A DNA stretch of 64,000 nt from UBA6115 sp050952935 (GTDB lineage: Bacteria > Bacillota > Clostridia > Christensenellales > Aristaeellaceae): contig JBMNLS010000002.1 in NCBI GenBank assembly GCA_050952935.1, forward strand, positions 1 to 64,000, written 5' to 3'. Positions 25,728-34,202 of this stretch are shown here, in pieces. How positions within the stretch are numbered: the first letter of the stretch is position 1; each line of letters opens with the position of its first letter. Both the position numbers and the translations under genes were made by a program. Below the pieces are notes generated by a model. That model was not told the origin of the DNA and ran no database searches. It was given only the letters and a program-made list of their open reading frames with translations.

Positions 25728-27794
25728 GTGAAGCGTTTTACAATATGGTTGGTTCGGCATCGGGTACTGGTCATCATCCTGTGCCTGGCATTGGTGGTGC
25801 CTTCGATATTTGGAATGGCCGCCACCAAAACAAAGTATGATCTTCTGTACTACCTGCCTCAGGATCTGGAAACAGTACAAGGGCAGGAAATACTGCTTGA
25901 GGATTTCGGGAAGGGAGCATTCTCACTGCTGGTCACAGAGGGAATGAGCATCCGCGAACAGTCGGATATGGAGAACGCCATCAAGGTCGTTCCCCATGTC
26001 GATTCTGTCATCGGGTACGCATCCATCACAAAAGGTCTGCTTCCGCTGGAAATCATTCCGGAGAATATCCGAAACAGCTTCAGCAGAGGGGACTGTATGC
26101 TGACGGCAGTTTTCTTTGATGAGGGGTCATCCTCTGAGGCGACAATGGAAGCCATCCAGGCCGTTCGGCGGATTGTGGGCGAAAAGTGTTTTGTCAGCGG
26201 ACTGTCCGCCGTTGTGACAGACACAAAAGAGCTGGTGGAACAGCAGGAAGCAACCTATGTGGCGATTGCCGTGGCGCTTTGCGCTATCGTGCTGATGATC
26301 ACCATGGATTCTTTCCTGCTTCCGCTGATTTTCCTGGGCTGTATTGCTGTATCTGTTCTGTGGAATATGGGCTCCAACTTCTTCCTCGGGGAGATCAGCT
26401 ATATTACAAAAGCAGTCGCCGCAGTGCTGCAGCTGGCGGTTACACTGGATTATTCTATCTTCCTGTGGCACAGCTATAAGGAGCAGAAAAGCCTGACCGC
26501 AGATAAGGATGAAGCAATGGCCAAAGCCATTGGCGTAACATTCACCTCCATCCTGGGTTCCAGTCTGACAACGATCGCGGGCTTTATCTCCATCTGTTTT
26601 ATGAGTTTTACTCTGGGCAAGGATCTGGGCATTGTGATGAGCAAAGGCGTCATCCTCGGACTGCTGGGAACCGTGGTACTGCTGCCCTGTGTCATCCGGG
26701 CCATGGATCATGTCATCGAGAAGACCAGCCACAAGCCGCTGCTTCCCGATGTGGGAGGGATCGGACGCTTTGTGACCAGACACTGTAAAGTGCTTGCGGT
26801 GATCCTTGTTTTACTCTGTCTGCCTGCGTTCTATGGCTACAGTCATGTGAATGTTTATTATGACATGAGCAGGGTCATGCCCCCTGAACTGCCGTCTGTT
26901 ATAGCCAATAAAAAGCTTGCAGAGACGTTTGACATGGCCACAACGCATTTGCTGCTGGTAGACAGCGATGTTCCTCAGGCTGAGGTCATGCGGATGACAG
27001 AGGAAATGCAGCAGGTGGACGGAGTGACCAGCGTCTATGGCATCGACAGCCTGCTGGGCGCTGATATACCGGAAAGCATTCTTCCGCCGGATGTTCTCTC
27101 TCTGGTCAAGGGGGAGCGGTATCAGCTGATGCTGATCAACTCCGCTTACGTTATCTCTTCAGATGAAGTAAACAACCAGATTGACACCCTGAACGGAATC
27201 CTGAAGCGTTACGACCAAGGCGGCATGCTGATCGGAGAGGCACCCTGCACAAAAGATCTGATCGCCTGCACAGATCATGATTTTACGGTCGTCAGTCTGA
27301 TTTCGATTATTGCCATCTTTGTGATCATCATGCTGGTTCAGAGGTCCGTCTCCATTCCGGTCATCTTGGTTGCCGTGATCGAACTGGCCATTGCCGCCAA
27401 CCTGTGTATTCCGTACTTTACCAGAACAGAGCTGCCGTTTGTGGGGCCGATTCTGATCTCGACCATACAGCTAGGCGCAACGGTGGACTATGCTATTTTG
27501 CTGACGACCCGATATAAGCAAAATCGACTCTCCGGCCTTGACAAACGTGAAGCGGTGGAGAAAGCGGTGTCTTCAGCTGCTCAAAGTATTCTGGTCAGCG
27601 GAATGGGATTCTTCGCAGCTACCTATGGCGTAGGCCTGTATGCCAATATTGACATTATCTCCTCCATGTGTCACCTCATAGCGCGCGGCGCGCTACTGAG
27701 TGTGGCGGTGGTGCTGCTGCTTCTGCCAGCGGTTCTTCTCCTCCTTGACAAACTGATTGTCCATACGACCTTTGACATGAAAGCCGCGCGCTGA
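25728..27794 (+). CDS. MMPL/RND-family membrane transporter
   Basis: 688 residues with about 12 transmembrane helices in two repeats of the MMPL type: one helix, a roughly 150-residue outer loop, then five helices, twice. Typical segments are AVAAVLQLAVTLDYSIFLWHSY and ISTIQLGATVDYAILLTTRYKQ, whose D-Y pairs are the proton-relay positions of RND/MMPL proteins. Members export lipids or hydrophobic small molecules. The start is GTG at 25728 with GGGAGG 7 nt upstream. It precedes the secreted YhgE-like protein and DegV gene and probably carries away the product or lipid handled by the upstream enzymes; that role is inferred. Confidence 0.9.
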   Translation: MKRFTIWLVRHRVLVIILCLALVVPSIFGMAATKTKYDLLYYLPQDLETVQGQEILLEDFGKGAFSLLVTEGMSIREQSDMENAIKVVPHVDSVIGYASITKGLLPLEIIPENIRNSFSRGDCMLTAVFFDEGSSSEATMEAIQAVRRIVGEKCFVSGLSAVVTDTKELVEQQEATYVAIAVALCAIVLMITMDSFLLPLIFLGCIAVSVLWNMGSNFFLGEISYITKAVAAVLQLAVTLDYSIFLWHSYKEQKSLTADKDEAMAKAIGVTFTSILGSSLTTIAGFISICFMSFTLGKDLGIVMSKGVILGLLGTVVLLPCVIRAMDHVIEKTSHKPLLPDVGGIGRFVTRHCKVLAVILVLLCLPAFYGYSHVNVYYDMSRVMPPELPSVIANKKLAETFDMATTHLLLVDSDVPQAEVMRMTEEMQQVDGVTSVYGIDSLLGADIPESILPPDVLSLVKGERYQLMLINSAYVISSDEVNNQIDTLNGILKRYDQGGMLIGEAPCTKDLIACTDHDFTVVSLISIIAIFVIIMLVQRSVSIPVILVAVIELAIAANLCIPYFTRTELPFVGPILISTIQLGATVDYAILLTTRYKQNRLSGLDKREAVEKAVSSAAQSILVSGMGFFAATYGVGLYANIDIISSMCHLIARGALLSVAVVLLLLPAVLLLLDKLIVHTTFDMKAAR

Positions 27795-27817
27795 CTTGCG
27801 GAGAAAGGACGATAAAC

Positions 27818-29608
27818 ATGAATAAGCGAATTTTTTCCATGCTGCTGGCGTTCAGCCTGGTTCTGGGCTGTGCTTCTGCTTTGGCGGAGAACACAAAGCA
27901 TGAGCGTGTCTATGCTGTGACTTCGGCAGACGGCGCTGTCCAAAGCCTGACAGACAATATCCGTCTGGAGAACGCAGACGGGTTGGATACCCTTTCTGAT
28001 ATGACAATGCTGACAGGCATCGAGAATATCAGTGGAAGCGAGACATTTACGCAGGACGAACAGCAGCTGATATGGCAGGCAAATGGAAATAGCATCATCT
28101 ATCAGGGTACGTCAGACAAAGAACTTCCGCTGACTCCCGTGGTCACAGTGCTGCTGAACGGTCAGGAGATTCCCGCTGCTCAGCTGAAGGAGGCCACAGG
28201 CACCGTGGAGATGACTGTAGGCTTCCGGCAGACTGAGGCCATTCCGCATCTGGCGGTATCGGTGCTCCTGCTTCCTGAAACAGGCATCAATGGTTTGACC
28301 CTGGAGAATGCCTCCGTTTTATCTGTCTCGGGCAAACAGGTTCTGGCGGGTTGGGCCGTCCCCGGCGCGGACGCGGCTCTGAACCTGCCGGACTCCTTCA
28401 GCTTTCGCTTTGAAGCCGATCATCCGGATCTTGGCTGGATGATGACATTTGCCTCTGCGGATCCTATACAGGCAGTCTGTCAGGAACTGGACAGGTGTAT
28501 CAATATGGATTGGTACAACGAATTAGCGGAAGCGACGGCGCTGCTGGAAGCAATGCGGAACGGTGAACCTCTTCCCGAGACGACTGGCTTAACGAAAGAA
28601 CTGCCCGGCAAGATCACCGAGCTAAACAATGGTTTGCAGTCCCTGAATGACGGAGCACAGACGCTTGCAGACGGAGCAGCAGCATTGAATACAGGACTTT
28701 CCGCGTTAAGTGCGAACAGTGAAACGCTGAACAACGGAGCTGATACCATCTTTGCGGCCCTGTTGACAGCAGCCAATCAGCAGCTGTCCACTTCCGGATT
28801 ATCTGAAGCAGGCATTGAACTGCCTGCGCTCACTGCGGAGAATTATAAAGAAGTGCTGACTGCCGTGATTTCCCAGCTTGAACCTGAAACTGTAAAATTA
28901 ACTGTACGCACAGAGGTTGAATCCGTGGTTCGAGGGCAGGTTGAAGCGAACAAGGATCAGATTTGGGAAGGTGTCACGCAGGCGATTCAGGCCCAGGTGC
29001 TTGAGCAGGTGCTGACTGCTGCCGGTTTGAAGATGGATGCGGAAACCTATCTCTCAGCTGTGGAAGCCGGGCAGGTGGACGCCGTAGTTGCACAGCAGGT
29101 TCAGACCGCTGTGGATGCGCAGATGGAAACCGATCCGGTGAAAGAGCTGATTGAAACGACGGTCACCGCACAGGTTGATCAATTGATATCTGACAATACA
29201 GACCAGGTAATGGCTGAGGATGAAACAGTTGCAGCCAAAATGGCGCAGGCGCAGTCCGCCCATGACACGCTGCAGGGACTTCTGGATCAGTTGGATCAGG
29301 TCGCTGCCTTTGTTACCGGTTTGAAAACATACACCGCCGGTGTTGATCAGGCTGCAGCTGGGGCCGCAGAGCTTTCCGCCGGAGCGGCAGCCCTGCATGA
29401 CAGTGGGACGGATACCCTTCAGACGTCTATTCTGGGCACGGAAAAGGCGTTGGCTGAAAAGCTTCTGCCCATGGTGACAGATGATTTGACTGCAATCGTG
29501 CAGATATATGACACTACAAGTGAACTGACACAGGAAGCGGGATATGATTACCGCCCTGATGGAATGAATTCTGAGACAGTCTACATCATCCGGACAGATT
29601 TTGAGTAA
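27818..29608 (+). CDS. Secreted YhgE/Pip-like repeat protein
   Basis: 596 residues with a signal peptide (MNKRIFSMLLAFSLVLGC...) likely cut after ALA at about residue 23. The Cys in VLGCAS is a poor lipobox, so lipidation is doubtful. Residues about 260-310 carry the L-x-x-G-A-x-x-L repeats (LNNGLQSLNDGAQTLADGAAALNTG) and 505-525 similar Ala-rich ones, the pattern of YhgE/Pip outer segments; in between is a long predicted helical region. There are no further membrane spans. Such proteins often accompany MMPL transporters, presumably as the outside partner. It starts 23 nt after the MMPL gene. Confidence 0.78.
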   Translation: MNKRIFSMLLAFSLVLGCASALAENTKHERVYAVTSADGAVQSLTDNIRLENADGLDTLSDMTMLTGIENISGSETFTQDEQQLIWQANGNSIIYQGTSDKELPLTPVVTVLLNGQEIPAAQLKEATGTVEMTVGFRQTEAIPHLAVSVLLLPETGINGLTLENASVLSVSGKQVLAGWAVPGADAALNLPDSFSFRFEADHPDLGWMMTFASADPIQAVCQELDRCINMDWYNELAEATALLEAMRNGEPLPETTGLTKELPGKITELNNGLQSLNDGAQTLADGAAALNTGLSALSANSETLNNGADTIFAALLTAANQQLSTSGLSEAGIELPALTAENYKEVLTAVISQLEPETVKLTVRTEVESVVRGQVEANKDQIWEGVTQAIQAQVLEQVLTAAGLKMDAETYLSAVEAGQVDAVVAQQVQTAVDAQMETDPVKELIETTVTAQVDQLISDNTDQVMAEDETVAAKMAQAQSAHDTLQGLLDQLDQVAAFVTGLKTYTAGVDQAAAGAAELSAGAAALHDSGTDTLQTSILGTEKALAEKLLPMVTDDLTAIVQIYDTTSELTQEAGYDYRPDGMNSETVYIIRTDFE

Positions 29609-29623
29609 AGCAAGGAATGATCT

Positions 29624-30487
29624 ATGGTTGCAATCATGACTGATACGAACAGCGGTATTACGGTGGCGGAAGGCAAAGCAAATGGCTTCTATGTCCTGCC
29701 GATGCCCGTGCTCGTGGATAACCGCTGCTACATGGAAGGCGTCGATATTACCCACGAGGAACTGTACGGATCACTCATGGCTAACTGCTCCGTACATACC
29801 TCTCAGCCGGCACCCGGTGAAGTGACGGATATGTGGGATCGCATCCTTCAAGAAGGTGCAGATGAGATTGTATATATCCCCATGAGCAGTGAACTCAGCA
29901 GTTCGTATAGCACTGCATCTGCTTTGGCCGGGAATTATGAGGGTAAAGTCCACGTAGTGGATAATCACCGGATTTCTGTCACACAGCACAGCAGCGTATA
30001 TGACGCGCTGTTCTTATCCCGTCAGGGAAAAACGGGAGAGGAAATTAAAAAGCAACTTGAAAAAGGCGCTTTTGACGCAAGCATATATATTTGTGTAACC
30101 ACTCTGAAATATCTGAAACGGAGCAATCGGGTTACCGCTGCAGGCGCTTCTTTGGCTACCGCGATGAACTTGCGTCCGGTTCTCAATATCCGTGGAGGCA
30201 AGCTTGATGCACAGTGCGTCGTCAGAGGAGAAAAGCATACGCAGAAAACGCTGATCAAACTGATGGAAAACGATCTTGAAAAGCGTTTCCGCTTCATCTC
30301 CCCGGAAGATGTAGCGCTCTATACCGCTGGCTCCTTCGTGCATGCAGAAGACGCAGAAGCATGGAACGAACGCGTACAAAAGGCATTCCCGCAATATCAG
30401 GTCCGATACCATGAATTATCCTGTTCGATTGCATGTCATGTAGGCTATGATTCCCTTGCGATTGCCATGGCTTTACGAGAACGGTGA
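29624..30487 (+). CDS. DegV family fatty-acid-binding protein
   Basis: 287-residue DegV protein, a two-domain fold that binds a fatty acid and, in other bacteria, hands it to fatty-acid kinase. Visible are the N-terminal MVAIMTDTNSGIT, YMEGVDITHEELY, TSQPAPGEV (acyl carboxylate site), IPMSSELSSSYSTA and LKYLKRSNRVT. It follows the YhgE-like gene by 15 nt and is the last gene of the block. Its presence strengthens the case that the cluster deals with acyl chains. No fatty-acid kinase (FakA) is in the window. Confidence 0.9.
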   Translation: MVAIMTDTNSGITVAEGKANGFYVLPMPVLVDNRCYMEGVDITHEELYGSLMANCSVHTSQPAPGEVTDMWDRILQEGADEIVYIPMSSELSSSYSTASALAGNYEGKVHVVDNHRISVTQHSSVYDALFLSRQGKTGEEIKKQLEKGAFDASIYICVTTLKYLKRSNRVTAAGASLATAMNLRPVLNIRGGKLDAQCVVRGEKHTQKTLIKLMENDLEKRFRFISPEDVALYTAGSFVHAEDAEAWNERVQKAFPQYQVRYHELSCSIACHVGYDSLAIAMALRER

Positions 30488-30575
30488 ATCAGTCAATTGC
30501 ACCCGGGTGCAGAAGGTGCACCCGAGTACAAATCAAGGGAAAGCCCTTTTCATCGGCTCTGGTACGGTCAAAGCG

Positions 30576-30669
30576 AACCCGGTTTCAAAGGGGTTTCATC
30601 CATAGTGAACCCGGTTTCACCTTGCCAAATGAAACCGGGTTTCACTGGTTTCACTTGAACCCGGTTTCA
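30576..30669. repeat. Four copies of GAACCCGGTTTCA / GAAACCGGGTTTCA
   Basis: GAACCCGGTTTCA occurs at 30576-30588, 30607-30619 and 30657-30669, and the fully palindromic variant GAAACCGGGTTTCA at 30631-30644, within under 100 bp after the DegV stop. An additional GTGCACCCG-type inverted repeat lies at about 30500-30530. Spacing is irregular (18, 11 and 12 bp), so this is not a CRISPR array. The function is unknown; a protein-binding or RNA-hairpin cluster at the boundary of the acquired DNA is possible. Confidence 0.75.
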
Positions 30670-30757
30670 AATGCCAGGATCGCCTTATTTCAAGGGCTTT
30701 CGTGGCTCGTATGAAGTTCATGTTTTTCTCGCACAAAGCTACCCCGAGCGGAGAGCA

Positions 30758-30807
30758 CATCGTTCACATCGATGGGGTCACTGGTTCGAGTCCAGTAAGC
30801 ACCACCA
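30758..30807 (+). other. tRNA-like 3' half, possible integration-site remnant
   Basis: CATCG-TTCACAT-CGATG forms a perfect anticodon arm (loop 7 nt, anticodon CAC, valine-like), followed by a 5-nt variable loop, a T arm ACTGG-TTCGAGT-CCAGT, an acceptor strand AAGCACC and ACCA. Upstream there is a poor D-arm-like stretch but no matching 5' acceptor strand (GGTGCTT expected). It therefore looks like the duplicated 3' part of a tRNA gene left by integration, next to the recombinase remnant. A functional tRNA is unlikely. Confidence 0.55.
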
Positions 30808-30812
30808 GTATG

Positions 30813-30859
30813 AGTGTCCTTATAGGATGTGAGAATCCTGTGAGGACACTTTTCGTTTT
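30813..30859 (+). terminator. Rho-independent terminator
   Basis: AGTGTCCT pairs with AGGACACT, with an inner AGGAT/ATCCT stem, followed by TTTTCGTTTT. It can end transcription from the DegV operon or tRNA-like region before the leftward recombinase remnant. Confidence 0.75.
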
Positions 30860-31675
30860 AATTGCTTGCATAGTTCACATGAACCCCTTTTCTGGTGTTG
30901 ACAGAAATGTTTGGAACCGGGATTGAAGCAGCTTCTGGTATGGTGATTGAACCGATGCAGTTATAGTGAATGATCAGTTTTTGTTCCCAAATACCTGCTA
31001 TCTTTTCTGCGTGAAAGACTTCAATGTGGTCAATCAACTCATTCACCATTCGAGGCATAAGCTTCTTTATGCGGGTGTACCTTCTGACAATAGAGATAAA
31101 TGTATCTACAGGTACTTGCTGCTGTTCTGCCTTGTCCAGCGTTGCTCGAAGAGACTTGATTTTCTCGGATAACTTCGCTTGCTCATTCTCATAATTACGC
31201 TCTATTTTAGCGAAACGTTCATCACTAATCTTGCCGTTGACATTGTCTTCATAGAGTTTCTCAAAAATCACATCCAACTCTTTATCACGATGCAGATAGC
31301 TGTTTAGCTCTTTGCGTTTTAAGTTTAGGTCAGATATGACTTTCTCTGCCGAATATGCCATCATAGCTTCGGCAAACTCCTTTTCATGCTGTGCCACAAA
31401 CTTAGTCAGTCTCCGAATCTCCGCAAGAACAACTTGTTCCAGAAAATCCGTTCGTATGTAGTGGGTAGCATTGCAGGTGCTACGGGTACGATTGTAGTTG
31501 GAGCAATTAAAGTAAGTGATGTCAGGGTTCCCCTGATTAAAGTAAAAATGCAGCGCATGTCCACAGTCAGCACAGGTTAAGAAGCCTGAGAACATGTTTG
31601 ACTGTCATCCCGTGACAACCTTGGGTATAGGAATGCCGTAGTATCCCTGTTTTTTCTGCTTATTGACTGTTTCAT
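30858..31675 (-). pseudogene. Large serine recombinase with internal deletion
   Basis: The gene start survives: ATG at 31675 with AAAGGAGG upstream encodes MKQSISRKNRDTTAFLYPRLSRDD, with the catalytic Ser in YPRLSRDD. At about 31600 it jumps, out of frame, to MFSGFLTCADCGHALHFYF...YFNCSNYNRTRSTCNATHYIRTDFLE, the zinc-ribbon, coiled coil and DUF4368-like C-terminal part of TndX/Tn4451-type recombinases, ending at 30858. Most of the resolvase domain and the recombinase core (several hundred residues) are gone, so it cannot be active. It marks the edge of a former integrative element; the tRNA-like sequence lies beyond its 3' end. Confidence 0.85.
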
Positions 31676-31765
31676 TATTTCCTCCTTTCCGACAGCCAAC
31701 AGGCAGTATTTACAGCGTCAGCATACAGGACAAAAAAACGATTGTCACGCTTGCCGATTATCAGA

Positions 31766-31879
31766 CTATCTTACCTCATCAGCCATCATTTTCATCAATG
31801 TGGAACCAAAATTTCCCTCGCTCATTTTCTCGGCACAATGCGCACAGCCTAAATTTTCCAGTCTGAATTTCTTTTTCAT
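31766..31879 (-). pseudogene. Start of a heavy-metal P-type ATPase (HMA domain remnant)
   Basis: ATG at 31879 with AAGGAG 7 nt upstream, 14 nt after the ABC remnant's stop. The product begins MKKKFRLENLGCAHCAEKM, the first strand and metal loop (GCAHC) of the heavy-metal-associated domain found at the front of Cd/Zn/Cu P-type ATPases. After Met19 the sequence is unrelated and stops at 37 residues. The rest of the ATPase is deleted. It shows that the leftward operon once continued with a metal exporter. Confidence 0.65.
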
Positions 31880-31893
31880 TTTTTACTTCTCCT

Positions 31894-33128
31894 TTATACG
31901 GCCATTCGTTCTTTTTTGCAGCTCCCGGAAAAATGACCAATCCCTTCCTTCAAAACCAAACATCTGTCACACGCTTTTTTTATCACCTCTTCATCATGTG
32001 TTACTAGCAGCATGGAGGTTTGACTTTTCAGACTGATGAGGAGTTCACAGATCTCATCTTTCGTCTTCTTATCCAAGCTTGATGTAACCTCATCAAACAG
32101 CAGAATTTCAGCCCCTCCAAGCAGCGCCCTGGCAATGGCTAGCCTTTGCAATTGCCCGCCTGAAAATTGATCCGGAAACCGTCCTTTTATTTCTCGCAAG
32201 GAAAGCCCTACTTTTCCCAAAACAGCATTGATATTTAACCTCGCTTTATTCGACCTTTTCAAAGCCTTATCGATCTTGATTGCCGGATTAAATGAGGTTG
32301 CCGGGTCTTGTGGAACCCAGGCGATTGTACGGATATTTTCATCAGAGCGAAATTTATAATTTTCTTCCAGCTTGCCGGATTTTAAATATATCTCACCTTT
32401 GATGGCCGGCCATAAGCCAAGAATCGTTCTAACGATCGTGGTTTTGCCGGAGCCTGATGAACCCGTCATCCCCAGTACCTCTCCTTTATACAGTTGAAAT
32501 GAAAAGTTTTCTACTGTCGGAGAATCAAGCGAGGGCGCTTTGGCTGCTAAATCCCTTGCTTCCAATACGATTTCGTCCTTGTTCGTGTTAAAAGAACGCC
32601 TCGCTGATATCTCTTCTCTTCCCGAACTGAGTTCAACAGGATTTAGCTTTCCATTTGATAGGCTATAATGTTTATAGGACAGAACCTTGGCAACATGCAT
32701 ATCATGCGTGATGGTGATAACTGTTGCATTTGATTCTCCTATCAGTATGTTTAATAGTTCCAGCACCTGATTTCTTGTTCTCTCATCCAGACCTGAGGTG
32801 GGCTCATCCAAAATAAGAATTTTGGGTTTTCTAAGCAGTATACGCGCAAGCGCAACGCGCCGCCTTTGCCCGCCGGAGAGTTCATCGGGGTATTTGTTTA
32901 AAAACGCTTGATCGCAAGGCAGGTTAAATTTTTTTAGAATACTTGCGCACTCAGTTTTGAAATTTTTCTTGTCAAAAGCCAATTCTTTTAGCAGGCTTTT
33001 TATTTTCAACGTCGGCGTCAAGCTTGCCGCCGGATCCTGGTCCAAATGGCCAATATCTTTGCGGATACGCCGAATTTCTTTATATTTTAAAAGCGTTCCG
33101 TTGTTTATTACATATTGCCCATATCGTC
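31894..33128 (-). pseudogene. Dual-domain ABC ATPase, first Walker A lost
   Basis: The frame holds two ABC ATPase domains in tandem. The first begins only at its Q-loop region (DIGHLDQDPAASLTP), with signature DELSGGQRRRVALARILL and ILILDEPTSG but no P-loop. The second is complete: GMTGSSGSGKTTIVR, WVPQDPATSFNPA, FPDQFSGGQLQRLAIARALL, ILLFDEVTSSLD and TLVTHDEE-like end. The layout is that of double ATPases for peptide, nickel or cobalt-type uptake. Upstream coding sequence can be followed to about 33128, where it meets a FecE-like start. The nearest start, a TTG at 33045, would give a protein lacking one ATP site. Confidence 0.8.
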
Positions 33129-33182
33129 TACGGCAATATAGTCCCCGTAGCTGATTTGCAGATCACTTGCGCTAACTTGCAA
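33108..33182 (-). pseudogene. FecE-like ATPase start fragment
   Basis: A TTG at 33182, overlapping the permease stop, opens LQVSASDLQISYGDYIAVDDM, the N-terminal strand of an iron-siderophore ABC ATPase. After 24 codons it stops, having run into the dual ATPase fragment. The ATPase that should serve the permease at 33172 is therefore missing; the FecE at 52629 or the dual ATPase could substitute only speculatively. Confidence 0.65.
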
Positions 33183-34191
33183 TCGCTTTCCCTCGCTTTC
33201 TTAACATGTACAGGAAGAACGGGCCGCCCGTTACTGCCATCACAATGCCCACGGGAATTTCCATCCCCGGAACAATAACCCGCCCCAGGGTATCGGCTGA
33301 CAGCAAAATCAGCGCTCCCAAAAGCACACAGGTGGGCAAAAGCGCCTTGTGATCGGAGCCTACCATCAGCCTGGAAATATGCGGAACAACCAGGCCAACA
33401 AACCCGATCATCCCTGCCACAGACACCGTTGCCGCCGCCAGAAAAGCAGATACACCGGACAACAAGACCCGGTTTAGCGACACCTTCATCCCCAAGCTTT
33501 TTGCCATCTCATCCCCCAGCTGCAACACATTCGCGCTTTTAATGCACATAAAGGCAAAAACAAGACCAATGGATGTATAAACAACTGCCACATGTACATG
33601 TGGCCAGGACCTGCCCGACAAGCTTCCGTTCATAAAGGCTAACACCCCTTGCAGTCTGTCGGAGTTGAGCAATTGCAGCAGGCCGTTATACGCCCCCAGC
33701 ACCGAGTTGACTGCAACGCCTGAAAGGATAATGCGAACGGGGTCAACCCCGCCCTTCCACGCTATAACATAGATAAGCACGCTGGCCAAAGCAGCCCCGC
33801 TAAAAGCAAACAAAGGAACAGCGCTGAGCATGTTGGGAAACAAAAGCATGATGCTGGTAGCCGCGGTACTCGCGCCGGCAGACACACCAATGGTGCCTGG
33901 GTCTGCCAGTGGGTTTCGCATCACCGCCTGCAGCAAAGCCCCTGCGGCGGATAAGGCAGCCCCTACAAGCAGGGCTAACAGCACACGCGGCAGGCGCAGG
34001 GAGATGACAATGGTTTTAATGGGGTTTGACTCTGCGCTGCTGATGCCTTGGATAATTTCCCCCAGGGAATAGCCTGCACTTCCCACTGCAATGGCCACCA
34101 AGGCCATTGCAGCGTTCAGTGCAAGGAGCGCTACCCAAAAAACACCCAGCTTCACAGCAGTTTTTGCTGTTACTTGTTGGTTTGTCTGCAT
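33172..34191 (-). CDS. Iron-siderophore/cobalamin ABC permease (FecCD/BtuC family)
   Basis: 339 residues, about 9-10 transmembrane helices of the BtuC/FecCD family: LRLPRVLLALLVGAALSAAGALLQAVMRNPLADPGTIGVSAGAS (signature region), DPVRIILSGVAVNS, and GFVGLVVPHISRLMVGSDHK (the cytoplasmic loop that meets the ATPase) near the end. The length is normal and no motif is missing. It is preceded by two binding-protein genes and a NifH-like gene on the same strand. Its own ATPase gene is broken, so this uptake route may be dead unless another ATPase serves it. Confidence 0.9.
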   Translation of the reverse strand: MQTNQQVTAKTAVKLGVFWVALLALNAAMALVAIAVGSAGYSLGEIIQGISSAESNPIKTIVISLRLPRVLLALLVGAALSAAGALLQAVMRNPLADPGTIGVSAGASTAATSIMLLFPNMLSAVPLFAFSGAALASVLIYVIAWKGGVDPVRIILSGVAVNSVLGAYNGLLQLLNSDRLQGVLAFMNGSLSGRSWPHVHVAVVYTSIGLVFAFMCIKSANVLQLGDEMAKSLGMKVSLNRVLLSGVSAFLAAATVSVAGMIGFVGLVVPHISRLMVGSDHKALLPTCVLLGALILLSADTLGRVIVPGMEIPVGIVMAVTGGPFFLYMLRKRGKAIAS

Positions 34192-34202
34192 ACGTCTTCC
34201 GA

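Noticed and set aside
27818..27900. Lipoprotein signal in the YhgE-like protein
   Set aside because: VLGCAS has Leu at -2 and the stronger ALA cleavage site follows, so secretion by signal peptidase I is more likely.
30576..30669. CRISPR array
   Set aside because: Only four short repeats, irregular 11-18 bp spacing, one copy in a different palindromic form, and no cas genes nearby.
30726..30807. Functional tRNA-Val gene
   Set aside because: The anticodon and T arms and the CCA end are good, but the 5' acceptor strand does not pair and the D arm is poor; treated as a remnant.
31663..31866. Rightward 67-codon frame between the recombinase and ABC remnants
   Set aside because: Overlaps the leftward recombinase start and HMA stub, both with clear family matches and ribosome binding sites.
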